DNA of 64,000 nucleotides from Candidatus Collinsella stercoripullorum (GTDB lineage Bacteria; Actinomycetota; Coriobacteriia; Coriobacteriales; Coriobacteriaceae), in NCBI GenBank assembly GCA_019117005.1, contig DXAO01000007.1:34657-98656 (forward strand), written 5' to 3'. The stretch's first letter is position 1; each line of letters starts with the position of its first letter. Of this stretch, positions 35,639 through 42,816 are shown in pieces. A program made the translations under genes and the position numbers. The notes beneath the pieces are model-generated. The model made no database searches. It saw nothing but the letters and a program-made list of their open reading frames with translations, and had not been told where the DNA came from.

Positions 35639-36661
35639 ATGCCCAACGCCTACAGTTCCGATCCGCGCTTCGCCATCCTCATCGACGCGGACAACATCTC
35701 CGAGAAGTACATCAAGATCGTCCTCGACGAGGTGGCGAACTCCGGTATCGCCACCTACAAGCGCATCTACGGGGATTGGACGAGCCCCCGGCTCGCCAGC
35801 TGGAAGAGCTGCCTGCTCGACAACTCCATCATCCCCATGCAGCAGTACAGCTACACCTACGGCAAGAACGCCACGGACTCCGCCATGATCATCGACGCGA
35901 TGGACATCCTGTACTCCGGGACCGTCGACGGGTTCGCCATCGTGAGCTCCGACTCCGACTTCACGCGGCTCGTGGCCCGCCTGCGCGAGAGCGGCATGCA
36001 GGTGATCGGGATGGGCGAGCAGAAGACCCCGCAGCCCTTCATCTCCGCCTGCAACCAGTTCAAGTACCTCGACCTGCTCTACGCCGCGCGCAAGGCGGAG
36101 GAGGCCGACGACCCCGCGGACGGCGATGCCGAGGACGCCGACGGGGACGCGCCGCGCCCGCGCTCACGGAGGCGCCGGGCCTCGCGCGGGGGCAGGCGCC
36201 GCGACGCCGCGGAGGCGCCCGGCGAGGCCCCCGAGGCCGGGGCCGATCAGGATGACGACGCCTGCGACGGGGCGGCGGGCCTCGCCGATGCGCAGCCCCG
36301 CCGCCGCCCCGGGGACGCCGGCGGCCGCGTCTTGGCGTCCGAGCCCGAGCCCGTGTCCGAGGACGATGAGGACGACGCCGTCGACTTCGGCGAGATGAGC
36401 CGCGCCGACCGGCGCCGGCATCTCAAGAAGATCCGGGAGACGGTCAACACGATCGTGGACCAGTTCTCCGATGACGACGGCTGGGTCTCGCTCGGGCAGC
36501 TCGGCGACCAGCTCGGAAAGCGCCTGCCCGATTTCGACGTGCGCAACTACGGGTTCAAGAAGCTCCGCCCGTTCCTGAAGTCCCTCGGTGCCTACGAGTT
36601 CGACGAGCCCGGCGGAGCCAACGGCCAGCGGCAGATCTACCTCCGCGTCAGGGAATCTTAA
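35639..36661 (+). CDS. NYN-domain ribonuclease-like protein with C-terminal OST-HTH (LOTUS) domain
   Basis: 340 residues from the ATG at 35639 (CGAGG 5 bases upstream). Residues about 9-150 are a NYN/LabA-type PIN-like nuclease domain: FAILIDADNI (Asp16, Asp18), TDSAMIIDAMD (Asp80) and VSSDSDFTRL (Asp105, Asp107) provide the acidic cluster. Residues 152-250 are a low-complexity linker, first Arg-rich then acidic. Residues about 262-338 form an OST-HTH/LOTUS RNA-binding domain (ETVNTIVDQFSDDDGWVSLG then FDVRNYGFKKLRPFLKSL). This pairing is known in bacteria and in eukaryotic MARF1-type proteins and suggests cleavage of a structured RNA. The bacterial substrate is unknown. Confidence 0.87.
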   Translation: MPNAYSSDPRFAILIDADNISEKYIKIVLDEVANSGIATYKRIYGDWTSPRLASWKSCLLDNSIIPMQQYSYTYGKNATDSAMIIDAMDILYSGTVDGFAIVSSDSDFTRLVARLRESGMQVIGMGEQKTPQPFISACNQFKYLDLLYAARKAEEADDPADGDAEDADGDAPRPRSRRRRASRGGRRRDAAEAPGEAPEAGADQDDDACDGAAGLADAQPRRRPGDAGGRVLASEPEPVSEDDEDDAVDFGEMSRADRRRHLKKIRETVNTIVDQFSDDDGWVSLGQLGDQLGKRLPDFDVRNYGFKKLRPFLKSLGAYEFDEPGGANGQRQIYLRVRES

Positions 36662-36743
36662 ACGCTCGCTTATCGAATCACCATCCGACGTCGCCCGGGA
36701 TGGTCCATACTTGAGGGGTCGGCACTAGGTGAAAGGACGGGAC

Positions 36744-37376
36744 ATGGGTTTTCTCGACGATGTCCAGGCTTCGGTCAACCGCGGCGTCGCAGGGGCCAAC
36801 CGCGGCGTTGAGTCCATGAAGCTCAAGAACCAGATGAACGATGCCATGAAGCGTCGCCAGCAGCTCGCCGCGCAGCTCGGCGCGAGCCTCTACGAGGTCA
36901 CGCGCGAGGACGCCGTTCTGCGCTCCGGGCGCGAGGCGCTCTACGACGGGATCGCCGCCATCGACCAGGAGCGCGACGCCATCCAGGCTCAGCTCGACGA
37001 GCTCGAGCGCCAGGCGGCCGCCGCCGCCCAGGCCGCCGTGAGCATCGAGTGCCCCTTCTGCCATACCCGCATCTCTGCCACGGATATGTTCTGCTGCGGC
37101 TGCGGCAAGCCCATGGCGGAGATCCAGGCGGCCTACGCCGCAGCTCAGGCGGTCCCCGCGGAACCCGAGCCCGCCCCCGCCGCGGCCCAGGCGACCTGCC
37201 CCGCGTGCGGGTCACCGGTCAACGAGGGCGACGCGTTCTGCATGAACTGCGGGGCGAAGCTCGGCGCGGCGGCTCCCGAGCCGGCGCCGGAGCCCGCGGC
37301 CCATCCCGCTTCCCCGGACCAGCCCGCGGCACCCGCGCCCGACGCGGCGCCGTCCGATGCAGGGGAGCAGGCCTGA
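36744..37376 (+). CDS. Double zinc-ribbon protein with N-terminal coiled coil
   Basis: 210 residues from the ATG at 36744 (AAAGGA upstream). Residues 1-95 are helical and probably coiled coil (QLDELERQ region). Two zinc ribbons follow: CPFC...CCGCG at about 103-122 and CPAC...CMNCG at about 157-177. The rest is an Ala/Pro/Glu-rich tail. There is no membrane segment or enzymatic motif. Such proteins often act as scaffolds. It stands after the NYN gene with an 82-bp gap that shows a weak -10 (CATACT, 36707-36712). Function not recognised. Confidence 0.82.
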   Translation: MGFLDDVQASVNRGVAGANRGVESMKLKNQMNDAMKRRQQLAAQLGASLYEVTREDAVLRSGREALYDGIAAIDQERDAIQAQLDELERQAAAAAQAAVSIECPFCHTRISATDMFCCGCGKPMAEIQAAYAAAQAVPAEPEPAPAAAQATCPACGSPVNEGDAFCMNCGAKLGAAAPEPAPEPAAHPASPDQPAAPAPDAAPSDAGEQA

Positions 37377-37385
37377 CGCACGCAA

Positions 37386-37411
37386 GCGCCCCCGCCGCGT
37401 GACGGGGGCGC
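37386..37411 (+). terminator. Hairpin between the zinc-ribbon gene and the dehydrogenase gene
   Basis: Perfect 9-bp stem GCGCCCCCG (37386-37394) with CGGGGGCGC (37403-37411), 8-base loop, 9 bases after the zinc-ribbon stop. The converging gene ends at 37539. Confidence 0.5.
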
Positions 37412-37538
37412 CGCGACCGCGGTCGCACGGGGCCCGGGGCAGCCGCCCGAGCCGTCCCGTTCCACGGACGCCGCCGTCCAAGGAGCGGGGTGCGGTTCGG
37501 CAAACGGCCGCCCCGGGCCCCTTCGCATGCGCCGGGCG

Positions 37539-38624
37539 CTAGAGCAGCGAGCGGCCGTAGGCGTCCGCCGCCTCGATCGCCGCGATGAAGCGGGCGTCCT
37601 CGAAGGGCTCGGGGTTGCCCTGCTTCCATTCGTTCGAGACGTGCGCGTACTCGGTGAGCTCGGCGAGCCGGCTCCCGTCGAGCCCGATCTGGGCGAGGGT
37701 CACCGGCAGGCCCATCTCCCGGTTGAACGAGGCGTAGCGCTCGAGCTCGGCTCGGTTCCCGGCGTAGGCGAGCATGACGAGGACGCCGAAGGAGACGACC
37801 TCCCCATGCAGGTAGGTGCCGGGGCGCTTCACGCCCGTTGAGCCGTTGTAGAAGGCGTGGGCGAGCGTCGAGTTGTAGTAGAAGTCCGGCTGGTTCGTGA
37901 GGTTCGACACGTAGCCGGTGTTCACCACGATATCCAGGGCGATCTGGCGGACCGCCTCGCTCGAGCGGCCGGCGCGGACGTCGGCGAGCCCCTGGACGCC
38001 CCAGGTCATGAGCGGTTCGGTGCAGGTCCGCGCGAGCGCGAGGCCGAGCCGTGCGGTGTGCCCGAGCTCGCGGGTGCTCGTGGCCCACTCGACCTCCGGC
38101 TGCTTGGAGAGCGCGTCGCCGATGCCCGCCCAGAAGTACTCGGCGGGGGCCTCCGCGATGATCTGGGGGTTGATGAAGATATGCGCGGGGCAGGGCGGGT
38201 AGGCGTAGCCCTCGAGCGACCCGTCGTCGTGGTAGATCACGGCGATGGCCGTGGCCGCGGAGCAGTTGGAGCAGATGGTCGGTACGGAGAACACGGTCTT
38301 GCCGAGCTCGCTCGCCGCGGTCTTGACGGTGTCGATGGCCTTTCCGCCGCCGATGGCGAAGGCGACGTCGGCCTCGGCGAAGGCGGGGTGCGCGACCAGC
38401 CTGTTCACGTTCGTGCGGGTTGAATCCGTCCCGTAGACGACGGTGTCGAGGATCGCGAGGCCGGTGCCGGCGAGCGCCGCCGTAATCCCGGGGGCGGCGG
38501 CGTCGAGCGCGCGCCTGCCGCCCACGAGCACGACCGTCTTCGCGCCGTATGCGGCGAGGGTCTCGGGGATCGCGTCGAAGGCGTCCTCGCCCACGGTGTA
38601 ATCGCTCATCTGAATGGTGCGCAT
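37539..38624 (-). CDS. Glycerol dehydrogenase-like iron-containing alcohol dehydrogenase
   Basis: 361 residues from the ATG at 38624, with AGAGAGG 4-5 bases ahead; an in-frame ATG (MSDYTV) lies six codons later. The N-terminal NAD-binding half contains AIGGGKAIDTVK and TICSNCSAATAIAVIYHDDG. The C-terminal half has the metal ligands in the GIGDALSKQPE region (Asp) and in HGEVVSFG (His) plus an earlier HAFYNG. Gene length fits GldA (about 365). It oxidises glycerol or a similar polyol; the true substrate is not settled by sequence. Confidence 0.88.
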   Translation of the reverse strand: MRTIQMSDYTVGEDAFDAIPETLAAYGAKTVVLVGGRRALDAAAPGITAALAGTGLAILDTVVYGTDSTRTNVNRLVAHPAFAEADVAFAIGGGKAIDTVKTAASELGKTVFSVPTICSNCSAATAIAVIYHDDGSLEGYAYPPCPAHIFINPQIIAEAPAEYFWAGIGDALSKQPEVEWATSTRELGHTARLGLALARTCTEPLMTWGVQGLADVRAGRSSEAVRQIALDIVVNTGYVSNLTNQPDFYYNSTLAHAFYNGSTGVKRPGTYLHGEVVSFGVLVMLAYAGNRAELERYASFNREMGLPVTLAQIGLDGSRLAELTEYAHVSNEWKQGNPEPFEDARFIAAIEAADAYGRSLL

Positions 38625-38664
38625 GGAACCTCTCTTCGGTCGGGAACGGGAATACCCGTGCAGC

Positions 38665-38670
38665 ATTATA
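38665..38670 (-). promoter_or_regulatory. -10 element of the dehydrogenase gene
   Basis: Minus strand reads TATAAT, a perfect consensus hexamer, 40 bases before the start codon. The -35 region is not recognisable. Confidence 0.45.
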
Positions 38671-38851
38671 GAGCTCCCGGTCGGGCGCCCCCGCCTCGTC
38701 CGTATGCGAGTCTCCCGTCGCGTCGCCCTTATGCATGCCGGCCATCGTCCCATGCGGCCGGCCCGCTCGCGCGCGGATGCGCGGCGCTCTGATGCCGCGA
38801 GATCCCGTGCGGTTGCGCTATCCTGACGGGGGCGAATCGAAGGAGGACGCC

Positions 38852-39184
38852 ATGGACCTGGGCGCGGGCAGGCGCCTCACCTGCTGCGGGGACGAGCCCT
38901 ATAACGAGTGCGAGCGCGCCTACGCCGAGGGCGCAACCTGGCTGCTCCACGAGGCGTTCTGCCTGCACAGCCAGGCCGACATCTTCCGTCCGTACGAGAA
39001 GAGCCATTCGACGGTGAAGGACGCCTGCGAGCTGGCCGAGCGGCTGGGCGTGGAGAACCTCGTGCTGTACCACACGGAGGATCGGACGATCGAGCGCCGG
39101 CGCGAGCTGTACACGGAGGAGGGGAGCGCGTACTTCCACGGGAACCTGTTCGTCCCCGATGACCTGGAGACCCTGGAGCTCTGA
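38852..39184 (+). CDS. Truncated MBL-fold (RNase Z-like) metallo-hydrolase, C-terminal half only
   Basis: 110 residues from the ATG at 38852, which has a good AAGGAGG site 7 bases upstream. The sequence matches, from memory of the family, the second half of RNase Z-like metallo-beta-lactamase proteins: GDEPYNE (metal-ligand Asp), WLLHEAFC, HSTVKDA (active-site helix) and LVLYHTED (last His ligand). The N-terminal half with the HxHxDH zinc motif is absent, and no matching code is found upstream to 38625. It is either the remnant of a deleted gene or a short protein kept for another use; alone it cannot form the full active site. Confidence 0.72.
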   Translation: MDLGAGRRLTCCGDEPYNECERAYAEGATWLLHEAFCLHSQADIFRPYEKSHSTVKDACELAERLGVENLVLYHTEDRTIERRRELYTEEGSAYFHGNLFVPDDLETLEL

Positions 39185-39185
39185 G

Positions 39186-39214
39186 GGTCCCGGGCGCGGA
39201 CGGGCCCCGGGACC
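39186..39214. terminator. Terminator between converging genes
   Basis: Perfect 9-bp stem GGTCCCGGG (39186-39194) with CCCGGGACC (39206-39214), loop of 11 bases, in the 46-bp gap between the truncated hydrolase and the regulator. Confidence 0.55.
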
Positions 39215-39230
39215 GCGCGCCCCGTCCCGG

Positions 39231-40562
39231 TCACCTGCGCATGCCCTCCTGCATGAGCTCGGCGAGCGTGCCCTCCGCCCAGCTGTAGTTCTTGAGGTAG
39301 CTCCCGCGGAAGTCGGCGCCCGCGTCGGCTGAACCCGAGAGGTGGTCGAACAGGTCGCACGAGACGAGCTCGGGCACGATGCGCCGCTTGCCGCGGACGG
39401 ACTCGACGATGCCGCCGACGCCGTTCGCCTCGAGCGTCCGGTTCAGCCGGAGCGCGACCTTGCGGCACCTCGTGCGCAGCTGGCCGGTGATCGGCTCGTT
39501 CTCCCAGAGCGCCGTGATGATGTCCGCCGAGGTCACGTACCCGCCCCTCCGGTCGACGAGCAGCGCGAGCAGCTCCTTGGCCTTCTCGCTGCGAAACGCG
39601 ATGGGCCGGCCGTCGACGAAGACGTCGAAGTACCCGTAGGTCCTGATCGTCACGCGCGGGTCCCCGTTCCCCCGGTCGGCGTTCTCCTCCCGGGGCGCGG
39701 CCCCGGCCGGGCGCGCACGCGGAACGAGGGCTGCGGGCTCGTCGGACGCAGCCCGGTCCACGATGCGCGAGCAGAGGAAGAAGCCCCCGCCCTCGGCGTC
39801 CATGAGGACCGCCTCCCGCAGTCTCCCGCCGCCCGCCGCCTCTCCCGCACCCGTGAACTCGATGCGCTGCGGCGATTCGGATGGGGGGTTGTTGCCCTCG
39901 CCCGCGTTGCAGGCGTTCTCGACGAACGCGCGCAGGCCGGCGCGCTCCCATGGGGCCGCAAGGTGCTCGACGAGGTAGTCCAGGGCATCCGTCAGGCTGA
40001 TGCGAAGGGAGCCCAGGCGCACGATCCGCTCGTCCCGCTCGAACCTGAGGCATCGGGCGCGCCGCTCCCCCGGCTCGATGAGGAACACGACGTCGTATGC
40101 GAGCGCGAGCTCCTTCGCCCTGCGGGCGCGGCTCCTCGAGCGCGCGATATCGCGCTTGTGCGTCACGTCGATCATGACGAGCTGGCAGATGGCGTCCTTC
40201 CTCCCCGCCGCGTCGGGCAGCAGCGAGAGCCAGCAGGCTATCTCGATCGGGGTCCCGTCCGCGCGCCTGATGCGCGCGTCGAACTCGGCGGGGGGCTGCG
40301 ATGCGCTCCCCGCGTCGAGCAGGGCGTGGAAGGAGCTCAGGTCCGCGAGGGGGACGAGCCGGTCGATGCTCTCGCTGACGGATGCCCTGAGCGCGCCGTC
40401 GGAGGAGCCGATCCCGACGATCCTCCAAGTCTGCTCGTTGGACCCCACGATGGCGAGGGTGTCCCGTTTGAAGCGTACGATCCCGACGGGCGTCGCGCCG
40501 TCGGCCTCCGGGATCGGGGCCGGCGGGCGCTTCGCGGTGTACGGCGGGCGTTCTGCGTGCAT
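39231..40562 (-). CDS. PAS-domain regulator with C-terminal OmpR/SARP-type winged helix
   Basis: 443 residues from the ATG at 40562 (GGAAGA upstream); the open frame extends further but is low-complexity and lacks a site. Residues about 24-140 look like a PAS sensor (DTLAIVGSNEQTWRIVGIGSS and the FDARIRRADGTPIEIACWLSLL strand pair). Residues 150-270 are a second PAS-like segment. Residues about 304-410 form a winged-helix DNA-binding domain (TYGYFDVFVDGRPIAFRSEK, KELLALLVDRRGGYVTSADI, RTRCRKVALRLNRTLE). There is no kinase or receiver domain. It is divergent from the LPXTG gene and an obvious candidate for its control. Confidence 0.8.
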   Translation of the reverse strand: MHAERPPYTAKRPPAPIPEADGATPVGIVRFKRDTLAIVGSNEQTWRIVGIGSSDGALRASVSESIDRLVPLADLSSFHALLDAGSASQPPAEFDARIRRADGTPIEIACWLSLLPDAAGRKDAICQLVMIDVTHKRDIARSRSRARRAKELALAYDVVFLIEPGERRARCLRFERDERIVRLGSLRISLTDALDYLVEHLAAPWERAGLRAFVENACNAGEGNNPPSESPQRIEFTGAGEAAGGGRLREAVLMDAEGGGFFLCSRIVDRAASDEPAALVPRARPAGAAPREENADRGNGDPRVTIRTYGYFDVFVDGRPIAFRSEKAKELLALLVDRRGGYVTSADIITALWENEPITGQLRTRCRKVALRLNRTLEANGVGGIVESVRGKRRIVPELVSCDLFDHLSGSADAGADFRGSYLKNYSWAEGTLAELMQEGMRR

Positions 40563-40605
40563 AGTGGTCTTCCGTTCGGTCGATGTCGGGGGTGCCCCCC
40601 GGTCT

Positions 40606-40621
40606 GGTCGGTAGGTCGGTA
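40606..40621. repeat. Tandem GGTCGGTA repeat, possible operator
   Basis: Two exact copies of GGTCGGTA back to back, 44-59 bases ahead of the regulator start codon, with a further GGTC at 40601. Tandem short repeats near the promoter are typical of binding sites for winged-helix regulators of this type. This is inference only. Confidence 0.4.
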
Positions 40622-40814
40622 GGCGGTTGCGGGGAAGTGAAGGGTCGAGGGGTCCGCGGTCCGTTCCCCTCCCGTGCCCCGTGCGGCGGGATCGGACGCG
40701 CGCGGTGGACGGGAGGCTAGGTCCCATGCCCGCTTGCGTTCGGGCGGCATGCCGCGCGCGGTCCGGCCCCGCGCGGGAACGCAGGCGGCATCGCGCGGGT
40801 CCGTGGCGGCGCGG

Positions 40815-40889
40815 TGCCGCCAGGGCGCGCGGGCGTGGGAAAAAGGTGACAGGCACTTTTTTCCCAGTGCGATGCCGCCAGGGCGCGCG
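40815..40889. repeat. REP-like palindrome flanked by 17-base direct repeats
   Basis: TGCCGCCAGGGCGCGCG occurs at 40815-40831 and again at 40873-40889. Between them, 40836-40848 and 40854-40866 form a 13-bp stem (one G/T pair) with loop ACAGG, built from TGGGAAAAAGGTG and its near complement. A further inverted copy of part of the flank (GGCGGCATCGC) is at about 40783-40793. The A-tract/T-tract palindrome with a GTGACAGGCAC core looks like a dispersed repeat and not like local sequence. Confidence 0.6.
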
Positions 40890-41121
40890 AGCACGAGGGG
40901 CCGGATGCGTGTTTTCGAGCTAGATGCCCCTGCCGGACGGCGCGAGGCGCGGTTCCGGCAATTTACCCACTGAAACCATAGTTTGCGCACAAGCACGGTC
41001 CCACCGGGTCCCGAACGGGGAACGGAGAGGGCCCGGTTCCCGCTATAGGGTGTGGTCGAAGATGCTCGGAAACGAGGGCGCCCCGAGCGGGGCCGCCTGA
41101 AACCTGAAAGGAAGGTGCGAC

Positions 41122-42306
41122 ATGGCGCGACGGAAGCGCTTGGCGGTGGTAGCGGGTGCGTTCGCAGCCGCGGCCGCCGGGGCACTGCTGCTCTCAACCG
41201 GCCCCCATACAGCCGCGGCGAAACCGGAGGCGCATGCGATCCTTATCGATGTGCGGAAGCTCTGGTATGACGAGGAAGGCAAACCTGCCAAACCGGGGGC
41301 GGACTCCGTGAGGGTCCGCGTGAAGGTCGATGCGGTCGAAGAGGACGGGTATCCGGTGGAAGACCCCTGGTACTACCTCCAGTATCCGCAGGGCTCCGGT
41401 CAGGATGAGATCTCGGAGGAGGGGCCCGACGGTGTCGTCGGTCCCGACGACGACTGGACGATCGTGCTCAACGAGGAGTGCGGGTGGTGCGCCTCCATCT
41501 GGTTCCGCAACAGCACGGATGCATGGCCCAAGCTCCGAGGCGTCGAGGTGGAGGAGCTCGACGTGCCGGACGGCTACGCGAGCGAGATCTCGACGGACCT
41601 CAATCTCGATGACGACGACCTCGGCAGACGGGATTTCGGGTACATCGATGTCATCAACCGCAAGGAGTCCTCGACCGTCTCCGTGGATGTCGCGAAGCGC
41701 TGGAACGACGGCGACGACGAGCGCGGCATCCGCCCCTCCGAGCTCACCGTGCACCTGCTCGCGAACGGGGAGGACACCGGTCGCGAGCTCGAGCTCACCG
41801 CAGCCGGCCCCGACGGGGCGCAGGGGACCGCTGACGACTGGACGTCCCGTTTCGAGGGGCTCGAGGCGAAGCGCGGCGGGAGCCCGATCGAGTACACGGT
41901 CAGCGAGGATATGCCCGAGGGCTACCGTGCCGCGGGGGATCCCGAGCCCACGCAGGGGGGATTCGTCCTCACCAACGAGCTCGTCCCCGTAACGCCGGTC
42001 GACCCCGCCGAGCCCGGGAAACCCGACGACCCGTCCGATCCCGGCGACCCCGTCGACCCCGGAACGCCCGATGTGCCCACCGCGCCCACCGGACCCGGAA
42101 CGCCCGGAACGTCCGATGACCCTGCCGACCCCGCCGGTTCCGCCACGACCGCTTCTAAGAAGAAGGGCGGCGGTTCGGACGGGCGCTCCGCGCTCCCGAA
42201 GACCGGAGATACGGCCGAGCACGCCGTCTTCGCCGCAGCGGGCGCCCTCGCCGTCGCGGCAGGGGCGACGACGGCCCTCCGGCGGCGTGCGGAACGGCGG
42301 CGGTAG
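41122..42306 (+). CDS. LPXTG-anchored surface protein with Cna_B-type domains
   Basis: 394 residues. Signal peptide with RRKR start and a hydrophobic core (residues 7-26), ending near AAAK. One degenerate beta-rich domain (about 36-182) and one clear Cna_B domain (184-288) with Lys192, Glu262 in YTVSE and Asn285 in LTNEL placed as for an internal isopeptide bond. Residues 289-345 are a Pro/Asp/Gly/Thr-rich stalk. The sorting signal LPKTG is at 358-362, then a hydrophobic segment and RRRAERRR. Sortase would link it to the cell wall. It may be a minor pilin or adhesin; no sortase or pilin gene is nearby. AAAGGAAGG ribosome site. Confidence 0.92.
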   Translation: MARRKRLAVVAGAFAAAAAGALLLSTGPHTAAAKPEAHAILIDVRKLWYDEEGKPAKPGADSVRVRVKVDAVEEDGYPVEDPWYYLQYPQGSGQDEISEEGPDGVVGPDDDWTIVLNEECGWCASIWFRNSTDAWPKLRGVEVEELDVPDGYASEISTDLNLDDDDLGRRDFGYIDVINRKESSTVSVDVAKRWNDGDDERGIRPSELTVHLLANGEDTGRELELTAAGPDGAQGTADDWTSRFEGLEAKRGGSPIEYTVSEDMPEGYRAAGDPEPTQGGFVLTNELVPVTPVDPAEPGKPDDPSDPGDPVDPGTPDVPTAPTGPGTPGTSDDPADPAGSATTASKKKGGGSDGRSALPKTGDTAEHAVFAAAGALAVAAGATTALRRRAERRR

Positions 42307-42431
42307 CCCCTTCGCCGACCGATGGGCCCGGTCGTCGGACACGGGGGACGTCCTCGCCGCCATGACGACAGGGGCCCTCTTCGTGTCCGTCACATGCACC
42401 CGTCCGCGTCCTGGCAGCGCGGGCGGGTGCG

Positions 42432-42440
42432 TGCTACAAT
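42432..42440 (+). promoter_or_regulatory. Extended -10 promoter of the ileS leader
   Basis: TG-C-TACAAT, a strong extended -10, placing the start of transcription about 42447, just ahead of T-box stem I. No clear -35. Confidence 0.55.
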
Positions 42441-42446
42441 ACCGCC

Positions 42447-42782
42447 CAATGGCTGTGATGGGGAGGAGTAGCCGGCCCCCGCGCGCACCAGAGAGCAGGC
42501 GGTAGCTGTGAAGCCTGCGCGCGCGACCGTGCGAATATCACCCCGGAGCCGCGGCCCGAACGAACGGCCCGAAGGACGCACCACCCCCGCGGAGGCGGGG
42601 CGCATCGCGAACCGTGCTGTTCCAGTAGACGTCGCCGGGATGGTCGCCGTCATAGACCAGCCGAGTAACGGGCGCGGGAGCGCCTTAAGCTGGGTGGTAC
42701 AGCGAGGAGCTTGCACGCGGCCGCCGGTCCGCGACTACGTCTGAGCGCTTCGTCCCAGCTTGCACGGGACGGGCGCTTTTTT
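42447..42782 (+). ncRNA. T-box riboswitch, isoleucine-specific, ahead of ileS
   Basis: All parts of a T-box leader are seen. Stem I: AGTA motif 42467-42470; GCGCGC/GCGCGC pair (42481-42486 with 42519-42524); AG-rich bulge 42487-42494; apical stem 42495-42500 with 42513-42518; and the specifier loop GAATATCAC with the Ile codon ATC at 42537-42539. T-box GGGTGGTACAGCG at 42692-42704. Antiterminator: AAGCTGGG (42687-42694) pairs perfectly with CCCAGCTT (42754-42761), leaving the TGGT bulge for the tRNA end (ACCA, fitting the A73 of tRNA-Ile), plus GCG/CGT. The competing terminator pairs 42744-42756 with 42766-42777 and ends in six T. Uncharged tRNA-Ile should permit ileS transcription. Confidence 0.93.
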
Positions 42783-42816
42783 CTTGGGAGGCGCCCCCGA
42801 TCCGAAAGGGGTATTC

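Larger units (their letters stand above)
40563..41121. other. 559-bp divergent intergenic region with repeats
   Basis: No gene is seen. Starting from the regulator end it holds an 8-base tandem repeat (40606-40621), GC-rich low-information sequence, a 13-bp palindrome with A and T tracts flanked by 17-base direct repeats (40815-40889), an AT-rich island (about 40957-40985) and a GGGAAC/GTTCCC inverted repeat at about 41019-41041. A weak -10-like TATAGG is at 41044-41049, 73 bases before the LPXTG gene. Confidence 0.7.

Noticed and set aside
40836..40866. The A/T-tract palindrome as an ordinary terminator.
   Set aside because: It lies more than 270 bp from either neighbouring start codon, between divergent genes, so no known transcript ends there.
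42760..42816. Earlier in-frame ATG start for ileS at 42760.
   Set aside because: It lies in the loop of the T-box terminator and has no ribosome site; the GTG at 42817 has one and matches the family N-terminus.
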